From: Rhodospirillaceae bacterium CCH5-H10
GTDB taxonomy: Bacteria > Pseudomonadota > Alphaproteobacteria > Reyranellales > Reyranellaceae
DNA: 13,801 bases
Direction of reading: 5' to 3'
NCBI GenBank assembly: GCA_001557035.1
Contig: LSKJ01000177.1
Span: 1 to 13,801 of the forward strand
Part shown: positions 8,138 to 13,801 of the stretch, one piece after another
Position numbering within the stretch: position 1 is the first letter of the stretch
How the letters are laid out: each line of letters begins with the position of its first letter
Program-made: the position numbers and the translations under genes
Notes under the pieces: model-generated
The model's database searches: none
Seen by the model: only the letters and a program-made list of their open reading frames with translations
What the model was told of the DNA's origin: nothing

Positions 8138-8862
8138 TCGAGCCAGGCAACCGCGTCTTCGGGCGTCTCCGTGACGTGGCCGGCCGGCTTGTGCGGACGC
8201 GCGATCATGATGACCGGCACGCCGAGCGCGCGGGCTGCGGCGATCTTGGCGTAGGTCGCATCGCCGCCGGCGTTCTTCGACACGACGACGTCGATCCCTT
8301 GGTCGCGCAGCAGCGCGGTCTCCGTTGCGAGATCGAACGGACCGCGCGCCTGCACGAGAGAGAGGTTGGCCGGCAGCGCATCGTCGCCGGGCGCATCGAT
8401 GATGCGGGCGAGATAGTGGTGCTGTGGCGCGGCGGCGAAGACCGGCAGTTCCTGCCTGCCGATCGTCAGGAATACACGCCGTGGATCGCGACCGATGGCG
8501 TCGGCCGCGGCTCGCGTATCCACGGCTTCGATCCAGTCGTCTCCGGCCTGTCGCGTCCAGGGCGCGCGCACCAGCGAAGCCAGCGGGATCGCCGCCCGGG
8601 CGCAGGCTGCCACGGCGTGGGCCGACATCTGGTCGGCATAGGGATGGGTCGCATCGACGACGGCCACGATCTTCTCGTCGCGCAGATGGCGCACGAGTCC
8701 CTCGATTCCGCCGAAGCCGCCGATGCGCGTGGGCAAGGCTTGCGGCGCCGGTTGTGCGGTGCGGCCGGCCAGAGACAGGTTCGCCTCGAAGCGCGCGTCG
8801 TTCGCGAGCAGGCGGGCAAGGCAAGAGGCTTCGGTGGTGCCGCCGAGGATGAGAACGCGCAT
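8107..8862 (-). CDS. cobK: CobK, precorrin-6A reductase
   Basis: CobK reduces precorrin-6A to dihydro-precorrin-6A (precorrin-6B) with NADPH. The 251-residue Rossmann-like protein shows LILGGTTEA (4-12), VVDATHPYA (68-76), RVFLTIGRQE, RGPFDLATE and VVSKNAGGDATYAK, all matching CobK/CbiJ. The open frame extends upstream, but only the ATG at 8862 gives the canonical MRVLILGG start. The bases before this ATG (8863-8885 read on the minus strand) show no purine-rich ribosome binding site. It is the only gene on the minus strand. Its end overlaps cobJ by 31 bases and its start codon is 14 bases from the divergent cobL start, so it splits the operon in two. It needs its own promoter, which would lie inside the cobL coding sequence; none is obvious. 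Confidence 0.94.
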   Translation of the reverse strand: MRVLILGGTTEASCLARLLANDARFEANLSLAGRTAQPAPQALPTRIGGFGGIEGLVRHLRDEKIVAVVDATHPYADQMSAHAVAACARAAIPLASLVRAPWTRQAGDDWIEAVDTRAAADAIGRDPRRVFLTIGRQELPVFAAAPQHHYLARIIDAPGDDALPANLSLVQARGPFDLATETALLRDQGIDVVVSKNAGGDATYAKIAAARALGVPVIMIARPHKPAGHVTETPEDAVAWLDHVRRSLRGV

Positions 8863-8876
8863 GTCGGGGCCGGGCG

Positions 8877-10118
8877 ATGACGAGCGGGGACGCAACCTGC
8901 CCGGCCACGCGGTGGCTGTCCATCGTCGGCCTGGGTGAGGATGGGATCGACGGTCTGTCTTCCGTGGCGCGCCAACTCGTGTCGTCGGCAGAGCTGGTGG
9001 TCGGTGGCAAGCGCCACCTGGAACTCGCGGATGGTCTGATCCGTGGCCGGTCTCTCGCCTGGCCCAGCCCGATTGCCGGCGCAATGAGTGACATTCTGGC
9101 GATGCGCGGCCGGCCAGTCGTCGTGCTGGCGAGCGGGGATCCGTTTCACTACGGGGTCGGCGACATGCTTCTCCGTTCCGTCCCAGCCGACGAGACGATC
9201 TGCCTGCCGCAACTCTCGTCGTTCAGTCTCGCCGCCTCGCGATTGGGCTGGTCGTTGCAGGACGTCGCATTAGTCAGCCTGCACGGCCGCGCGCTGGAAG
9301 GCATCGTGCGCCATCTCCAGCCCGGCGCGCGCATTCTCGCTTTGTCATGGGATGGCGAAACGCCCTCTCGTCTTGCCCGGTTGCTGACGGCGCGCGGCAT
9401 GGGCGCCTCGATGCTCACGGTGCTGGAGTCGCTGGGTGGTCCATGCGAGCGCATCCGTTCCACGGCAGCGCAGTCCTTCGGCCTCACGGATGTCGCGGCC
9501 CTCAACATCATCGCGCTCCAGGTCGCAGCCGCGGCCGATGCGAAGATCGTGACGCTGGCACCGGGACTCGACGATGCGCTGTTCGAGCACGACGGCCAGT
9601 TGACCAAGCGCGATATCCGGGCCGTGACGCTCTCTTCACTGGCGCCACGGCAGGGTGAACTTCTGTGGGATGTCGGACTGGGCGCGGGATCGATCGCCAT
9701 CGAATGGATGCTGCGTCATCCCTCGCTGCGCGCCATCGGGATCGAAGAAGATGTGGTGCGGGCGGCACGGGCGGCGCACAACGCCGCGATGCTCGGCACG
9801 CCAGATCTGCAGATCGTGCAGAAAGCGGCACCGGCGGCCTTTGAGGGATTGCCGGCGCCTGACGCGATCTTCGTCGGCGGCGGCCTGCCCGATCCCGGCC
9901 TGCTCGACGCGGCCTGGAATGCGCTGAAGCCCGGTGGGCGCATCGTTGCCAACGCCGTGTCGCTGCAGTCGGAGGCTCGCTTGATCGACTGCTTCCAGCA
10001 ACACGGTGGCGAGATCACGCGGCTGCAGGTCGCGAAGGCGGGCCGTGCCGGCACCGGCGGTGTCTTCGTCTGGCGCCACGCCGCGCCGGTCACCCAATGG
10101 CGGGCGAGGAAGCCATGA
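8877..10118 (+). CDS. cobL: CobL, precorrin-6B C5,15-methyltransferase (decarboxylating), CbiE-CbiT fusion
   Basis: CobL adds methyl groups at C-5 and C-15 and removes the C-12 acetate carboxyl, turning precorrin-6B into precorrin-8. The 413-residue protein is the natural fusion of two methyltransferases. The N-terminal CbiE-like tetrapyrrole methylase has [11 protein letters not shown] near 13-23, [15 protein letters not shown], and [11 protein letters not shown]. The C-terminal CbiT-like class I methyltransferase begins near residue 240 ([11 protein letters not shown]), with the SAM-binding motif DVGLGAGS (265-272) and the acidic IGIEED strand after it. A separate cbiE or cbiT is therefore not needed. 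The ATG at 8877 is 14 bases from the divergent cobK start. Its upstream GC-rich leader has only weak ribosome-binding character. It begins the second co-directional block and overlaps cobE by four bases. Confidence 0.95.
   Translation: MTSGDATCPATRWLSIVGLGEDGIDGLSSVARQLVSSAELVVGGKRHLELADGLIRGRSLAWPSPIAGAMSDILAMRGRPVVVLASGDPFHYGVGDMLLRSVPADETICLPQLSSFSLAASRLGWSLQDVALVSLHGRALEGIVRHLQPGARILALSWDGETPSRLARLLTARGMGASMLTVLESLGGPCERIRSTAAQSFGLTDVAALNIIALQVAAAADAKIVTLAPGLDDALFEHDGQLTKRDIRAVTLSSLAPRQGELLWDVGLGAGSIAIEWMLRHPSLRAIGIEEDVVRAARAAHNAAMLGTPDLQIVQKAAPAAFEGLPAPDAIFVGGGLPDPGLLDAAWNALKPGGRIVANAVSLQSEARLIDCFQQHGGEITRLQVAKAGRAGTGGVFVWRHAAPVTQWRARKP
10106..10110 (+). promoter_or_regulatory. Ribosome binding site that decides the cobE start
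   Basis: GAGGA stands four bases before the ATG at 10115, inside the last codons of cobL. The competing in-frame ATG at 10097 has no such element, so 10115 is preferred; it also gives the usual ATGA overlap. Confidence 0.6.
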
Positions 10119-10498
10119 TCGTCGCGGGCGTGGGCTGCCGGCGCGAGACGTCGGCCGACGAACTCGAGCGTGTGGTGCGCATGGCGCTCGGCATGTTCGA
10201 CCTTCCCGTGGAGCGCCTCGATGCCATCGCGACGGAATCGGAGAAGGCGACCGATCCGGCCTTTGCCGAGGCAGCGCGGCGACTTTCGGTGAGGCTGGTC
10301 GCCTGCACGGTCGACGATCTCGATCGTGTCGCGGGACGCGTGCTCACGCCGTCGAAGCTGGTGCTGAAGGCCAAGGGACTGCCGTCGATCGCCGAGGCGT
10401 CGGCGCTGGTGGTGGCGGGTCGCGAAGGCCGGTTGCTGGGCACGCGCGTGGCAACCGAGCGCGCGACCTGCGCCATCGCCATCGGAGAGGGACGATGA
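10115..10498 (+). CDS. cobE: CobE, CbiG C-terminal-domain-like cobalamin biosynthesis protein
   Basis: This 127-residue protein matches CobE, the stand-alone equivalent of the C-terminal domain of CbiG. It begins [11 protein letters not shown], with the family motif GVGCRR (5-10), and continues with a DELERVV helix, a [10 protein letters not shown] segment, and an A-x-A-L-V-V-A-G stretch typical of the family. CobE is known to be needed for normal cobalamin synthesis in P. denitrificans, but its reaction in the aerobic pathway is not settled. CbiG itself opens the delta-lactone of cobalt-precorrin-5A in the anaerobic route. Here it lies between cobL and cobM with four-base overlaps on both sides. 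An alternative ATG at 10097 would add six residues but lacks a ribosome binding site. Confidence 0.9.
   Translation: MIVAGVGCRRETSADELERVVRMALGMFDLPVERLDAIATESEKATDPAFAEAARRLSVRLVACTVDDLDRVAGRVLTPSKLVLKAKGLPSIAEASALVVAGREGRLLGTRVATERATCAIAIGEGR
10484..10491 (+). promoter_or_regulatory. Ribosome binding site of cobM
   Basis: GGAGAGGG lies three bases before the ATG at 10495, within the end of cobE. It is the strongest Shine-Dalgarno-like element in the window. Confidence 0.65.
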
Positions 10499-11256
10499 CC
10501 ATCCATTTCATTGGCGCCGGCCCGGGCGCGCCGGACCTGATCACCGTGCGCGGGCGCGACCTGATCGGTCGCTGCGCGGTCTGCCTCTATGCAGGCTCGC
10601 TGGTGCCGAAGGCGCTGCTCGACCATTGCCCGCCGGGCGCCCGCATCGTCGATACCGCGCCGCTGTCGCTCGACGAGATCGTGGCGGAATGCCGCCGCGC
10701 GACCGACGAAGGGCAGGATGTGGCGCGGCTTCATTCCGGCGACCTGTCGGTCTGGAGCGCGCTCGGCGAGCAGCTTCGCCGCCTCGACTCGGAAGGAATT
10801 CCCTACACGGTGACGCCGGGCGTTCCCTCGTTCGCGGCCGCGGCAGCCGCGTTGGGACAGGAACTCACGCTGCCGGAGGTGGCGCAGACCGTCGTGCTCA
10901 CGCGGACCTCGGGCCGAGCCTCGGCGATGCCGGAAGGCGAGAAGCTTGCCGCCTATGCCGCGACCGGTGCGACGCTCGTGCTGCATCTCTCGATCCACGT
11001 GCTCGACGGGATCGTGGCAGAGCTGATGCCGTACTACGGCGACGCCTGTCCCGTCGCCGTCGTCTATCGCGCGACCTGGCCCGACGAGCGCGTGATCCGC
11101 GCCACGCTCGGAACGATCGCGGATGAAGTGGCGAAGGCGCCGATCGAGCGCACGGCATTGATCCTCGTAGGCAAGGTTCTAGGCGCACGCAATTTTCGGA
11201 ACAGCGCGCTTTACGACGCCGCCTATCAGAGGCGCTTCCGGGGTCGTGGCGCGTGA
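10495..11256 (+). CDS. cobM: CobM, precorrin-4 C11-methyltransferase
   Basis: CobM methylates C-11 of precorrin-4 and gives precorrin-5. The 253-residue protein has the tetrapyrrole methylase fold with [11 protein letters not shown] (7-17), CLYAGSLVP, the HSGDLSVW motif (80-87) that distinguishes CobM/CbiF from its paralogues, and [11 protein letters not shown] (107-117). The length equals what I recall for P. denitrificans CobM. It starts with an ATGA overlap on cobE and ends with a GTGA overlap on cobA. Its product is the substrate of CobF, for which no gene exists in this window. Confidence 0.96.
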   Translation: MTIHFIGAGPGAPDLITVRGRDLIGRCAVCLYAGSLVPKALLDHCPPGARIVDTAPLSLDEIVAECRRATDEGQDVARLHSGDLSVWSALGEQLRRLDSEGIPYTVTPGVPSFAAAAAALGQELTLPEVAQTVVLTRTSGRASAMPEGEKLAAYAATGATLVLHLSIHVLDGIVAELMPYYGDACPVAVVYRATWPDERVIRATLGTIADEVAKAPIERTALILVGKVLGARNFRNSALYDAAYQRRFRGRGA

Positions 11257-12038
11257 CGCTGGAGGGCTTCCCCGACCTGCCGGAATTCCCACCGGGAGAA
11301 GTGTGGCTGGCGGGAGCCGGTCCCGGCGATCCGCGGCTCCTCACGGTGCTGGCGCTGCATGCCGTGACGGTCGCCGACGATATCGTGCACGACGCCCTGG
11401 TCGATCCGCGCGTGCTGCGTCTGGCTCGCAAGGACGCGGAGCTGCTGCCGGCGGGCAAGCGCGGCGGCAGGCCGTCACCCAAGCAGGGCGAGATCAACGC
11501 GCTGCTGATCGACCGCGCGCGTGCCGGACGACGCGTGCTGCGGCTGAAGGGCGGCGATCCCTTCGTGTTCGGGCGCGGCTGGGAGGAAGTGACGGCGCTT
11601 TGCGAGGCAGGTTTGCGCTTTCGAATCATCCCGGGCCTGACGGCAGGGCTTGCCGGCGCCGCTCTTGTCGGCATTCCCGCGACATCGCGCGACACCAACC
11701 ACGCCGTCGTGCTGGCGGCGGGCCATCGCGCCGAGGGCCAGTCGACCGCCGATTGGGAGGCCCTGGGCCGGCTCGGCCAGCCGCTCATTCTCTACATGCC
11801 GATGGCGCAACTCGAGGAGATCGTGGCGGCGCTGCAGCGGGGCGGGCTTGCAGCCGAAACGCCCGCGACGCTGATCCAGTCGGCGACCGTCGATGGCGAG
11901 CGTGTCGTCGAAAGCCGCCTCGATGCGCTGGCGGCGGACGCGCAGCTTCACGGCATCGGCTCGCCCTGCATAGCCGTCATCGGAAAGATTGCCGCGCTTC
12001 GCAAGGACGTGCTCGCGTCGATGGTCGGCTGGCCATGA
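11253..12038 (+). CDS. cobA: CobA, uroporphyrinogen-III C-methyltransferase (SUMT)
   Basis: CobA adds methyl groups at C-2 and C-7 of uroporphyrinogen III to make precorrin-2, the entry to the corrin branch. The 261-residue single-domain protein shows [15 protein letters not shown] (17-31), GKRGG (68-72), [12 protein letters not shown] (98-109) and [10 protein letters not shown]. The TSRDTNHA segment replaces the THREVNHA type I recall in P. denitrificans CobA. There is no CysG-like oxidase/ferrochelatase domain, so it is a dedicated SUMT rather than a siroheme synthase. The start is the GTG at 11253, overlapping the cobM TGA. An in-frame GTG at 11301 would remove the short N-terminal extension normal for the family and is less likely. 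cobB overlaps its end by four bases. Confidence 0.95.
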   Translation: MTLEGFPDLPEFPPGEVWLAGAGPGDPRLLTVLALHAVTVADDIVHDALVDPRVLRLARKDAELLPAGKRGGRPSPKQGEINALLIDRARAGRRVLRLKGGDPFVFGRGWEEVTALCEAGLRFRIIPGLTAGLAGAALVGIPATSRDTNHAVVLAAGHRAEGQSTADWEALGRLGQPLILYMPMAQLEEIVAALQRGGLAAETPATLIQSATVDGERVVESRLDALAADAQLHGIGSPCIAVIGKIAALRKDVLASMVGWP

Positions 12039-13360
12039 GCAAGGGACCGCGTGGCCTCATCGTCACGGCGGCGCGCTCGGGTGCCGGCAAGACCACGATC
12101 GCCTCGGGCCTGATCCGTGCGCTGGCACGACGCGGCCGCACGGTGCAGCCCTTCAAGTGCGGCCCGGATTACATCGATCCGGCCTTCCACACGGCGGCGA
12201 CCGGCCGGGCGAGCTTCAACCTCGATACCTGGGCGATGTCGCCGGGGACGCTCGCCGGACTCGTGGCGCGGCACGGCGCTTCGGCCGACCTGGTCGTTGT
12301 CGAAGGCGTGATGGGCCTGTTCGACGGTGTGGCCGAGCCGGGACAGACGGCACGCGGTGCGACGGCCGACCTTGCGGCGCTGACGGGCTGGCCCGTGGCG
12401 CTGGTACTGGACGTGTCGGGCCAGGCCGAGACAGCAGCGGCCATCGCGAGCGGACTCGCGCGCTATCGCGACGATGTCGAGGTCGCCGGCGTCATCCTCA
12501 ATCGCGCCGCGAGCGCGCGTCATGTCGGCATGATCGCGCCGGGTCTAGAACGGGCGGGTCTGAAACTGTTTGGCGCGCTGCCATCGAACGCTGGTTTTTC
12601 GCTGCCCGAGAGACATCTCGGCCTCGTGCAGGCGGTCGAGCTGCCCGACATCGTGCGCCGTCTCGACATGCTCGCCGATACGGTCGAGGCGTCGCTCGAT
12701 CTCGATGCCATCGAAGCGAGCGCCCGGACGGCCCGAGCGGGCTCGACCGAGGCCGCGCGGGGCCTGCCGCCGCCCGGCCAGCGCATCGCGCTGGCGCAGG
12801 ACCGCGCTTTCTCCTTCATGTATCCGCATCTGCTGGAAGGCTGGCGCAGGGCGGGCGCGGAAATCCTGCCGTTCTCGCCGCTCGCCGACGAAGCGCCCGA
12901 CGCTGCGGCGGATGCGGTCTGGTTGCCCGGCGGCTATCCCGAGCTGCATGCAGGAACGCTGGCCGCGGCCGGCCGTTTTGCTGCCGGCGTGAGGGCGCTG
13001 GCGGCGCAGTCGGTGCCTGTTCACGGGGAGTGCGGCGGCTACATGGTGCTGGGACAGGGACTTGTCGATGCAGGCGGAACGAGACACGCGATGCTCGGGC
13101 TTCTGGGCGTCGAAACCTCGTTCGCCAGGCGTCGTCTGCATCTCGGCTATCGTCGCGCCCGTCTCGTGACCAACGGCATCCTGGGCGCCCGGGGCGACGA
13201 GGTAGCCGGTCATGAATTCCATTACGCCAGCATCCTGTCGACAGGCGATGCACCGCTGGTCGATTGCCGCGATGCGACCGGCGCGGCGGTGCCAGAAGCG
13301 GGTGCGCAACGCGGCTCGGTGAGCGGCACTTTCTTTCATGCAATCGATCGGTGGAGTTGA
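12035..13360 (+). CDS. cobB: CobB, hydrogenobyrinic acid a,c-diamide synthase (glutamine-hydrolysing)
   Basis: CobB amidates the a and c side chains of hydrogenobyrinic acid with glutamine and ATP; its product is the CobNST substrate. The 441-residue protein combines an N-terminal dethiobiotin-synthetase-like P-loop domain with a C-terminal class I-type glutaminase domain. The P-loop domain has SGAGKTT (15-21) and FKCGPDYIDP (40-49). The glutaminase domain has a nucleophile in GECGGYM (C333) and conserved GHEFHY around H393-H396. The ATG at 12035 overlaps the cobA stop as ATGA; the longer frame from 11246 is cobA read in another phase. Because the cluster is aerobic, the substrate should be cobalt-free hydrogenobyrinic acid rather than the cobyrinic acid used by the homologue CbiA. 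The stop shares one base with the bluB start. Confidence 0.95.
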   Translation: MSKGPRGLIVTAARSGAGKTTIASGLIRALARRGRTVQPFKCGPDYIDPAFHTAATGRASFNLDTWAMSPGTLAGLVARHGASADLVVVEGVMGLFDGVAEPGQTARGATADLAALTGWPVALVLDVSGQAETAAAIASGLARYRDDVEVAGVILNRAASARHVGMIAPGLERAGLKLFGALPSNAGFSLPERHLGLVQAVELPDIVRRLDMLADTVEASLDLDAIEASARTARAGSTEAARGLPPPGQRIALAQDRAFSFMYPHLLEGWRRAGAEILPFSPLADEAPDAAADAVWLPGGYPELHAGTLAAAGRFAAGVRALAAQSVPVHGECGGYMVLGQGLVDAGGTRHAMLGLLGVETSFARRRLHLGYRRARLVTNGILGARGDEVAGHEFHYASILSTGDAPLVDCRDATGAAVPEAGAQRGSVSGTFFHAIDRWS

Positions 13361-13801
13361 TGACGCATCCCGATTTCGACGCGGCCTTCCGGGCCGAGTT
13401 TCGCCAGCTCGTCCTGTGGCGGCGCGACGTGCGGCGGTTTCGCACCGATCCCGTGGCGCGCGAGCGTATCGATGCGCTGCTTGAGGTCGCGAGCCACGCC
13501 CCGTCGGTCGGCCTCAGCCAGCCGTGGCGGTTCGTGCATGTCGAATCGCCCGAGCGCCGGCGCGCCGTGGTCGAGAGCTTCACGCAGGCGAACGAGAAGG
13601 CCCTGGCGGGTTACGGCGGCGAGAAGCACGCGATCTATGCCGGGCTGAAGCTCGCCGGCCTCAAGGAAGCGCCGGTCCATCTCGCGGTCTTTTCCGACGG
13701 CGGCACCCATACCGGCAGCGGGCTGGGACAACAGACCATGCCCGAGACGCTGCACTATTCCGTGGTCGCCGCGATCCAGACCCTGTGGCTGGCGGCGCGC
13801 G
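13360..13801 (+). CDS. bluB: BluB, 5,6-dimethylbenzimidazole synthase (5' part, cut by window end)
   Basis: BluB breaks down reduced FMN with O2 to form 5,6-dimethylbenzimidazole, the lower ligand of cobalamin. The ATG at 13360 shares a base with the cobB stop (TGATG), with GGAG at 13353-13356 just upstream. The 147 codons present encode a nitroreductase-fold flavoprotein of the BluB branch: WRRDVRRF (20-27), APSVGLSQPW (47-56), and GLGQQTMPETLHYS from about residue 121, followed by AAIQTLWLAAR. The frame is open to the last base. Family members are about 210-230 residues, so some 70-80 residues lie outside. Its place at the end of the ring operon indicates the cell makes true B12 with dimethylbenzimidazole. 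Confidence 0.94.
   Translation, partial: MTHPDFDAAFRAEFRQLVLWRRDVRRFRTDPVARERIDALLEVASHAPSVGLSQPWRFVHVESPERRRAVVESFTQANEKALAGYGGEKHAIYAGLKLAGLKEAPVHLAVFSDGGTHTGSGLGQQTMPETLHYSVVAAIQTLWLAAR

Noticed and set aside
8100..8150. Bidirectional terminator between cobJ and cobK
   Set aside because: The GC-rich bases allow only a stem of about four pairs and no T-run follows; the two genes overlap, so a normal terminator would fall in coding sequence.
7349..9094. A 581-codon minus-strand frame across cobI end, cobJ and cobK
   Set aside because: It is a low-complexity Arg/Ala-rich translation in a different frame from the real minus-strand gene cobK; no motif supports it.

Overview
The window is a dense cobalamin (vitamin B12) biosynthesis cluster of the oxygen-dependent, late-cobalt-insertion type. 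The high GC content, the gene set (cobW, cobN, cobG, cobH, cobI, cobJ, cobK, cobL, cobE, cobM, cobA, cobB, bluB) and the protein motifs point to an aerobic alphaproteobacterium, perhaps of the Rhizobiales/Rhodospirillales type. The genus cannot be fixed from the sequence. CobG and BluB both belong to O2-using chemistry, so the lineage is expected to live with oxygen. No mobile element, CRISPR array, rRNA or tRNA is visible.

Layout, left to right: the possible last codons of an upstream gene (to 31); a small cysteine-rich DUF1636 protein (48-431); the cobalt-chaperone GTPase cobW (428-1459); the cobaltochelatase large subunit cobN (1464-4790); cobG (4800-6014), cobH (6007-6639), cobI (6636-7394) and cobJ (7391-8137); cobK on the opposite strand (8107-8862); then cobL (8877-10118), cobE (10115-10498), cobM (10495-11256), cobA (11253-12038), cobB (12035-13360) and the 5' part of bluB (13360 to the window edge). 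Coding density is essentially complete. No gap exceeds 14 bases after position 48, and most same-strand neighbours overlap by 1-8 bases (ATGA, GTGA or TGATG junctions). This points to one or two translationally coupled transcripts. No stretch over 300 bases lacks a gene.

How the genes work together: CobA methylates uroporphyrinogen III to precorrin-2, CobI makes precorrin-3A, CobG precorrin-3B, CobJ precorrin-4 and CobM precorrin-5. The next step (CobF, precorrin-6A) has no gene here. CobK reduces precorrin-6A, CobL methylates twice and decarboxylates to precorrin-8, CobH rearranges this to hydrogenobyrinic acid, and CobB amidates it to the a,c-diamide. CobN, with CobS and CobT encoded elsewhere, inserts cobalt, probably supplied by CobW. 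BluB makes the lower ligand 5,6-dimethylbenzimidazole. CobE is a CbiG C-terminal-like protein without a settled reaction.

This is a recognisable pathway, not a new system. The points most worth a second look are the antisense cobK embedded in an otherwise co-directional operon, the absence of cobF from an otherwise complete ring-contraction set, and the DUF1636 protein translationally coupled to cobW.
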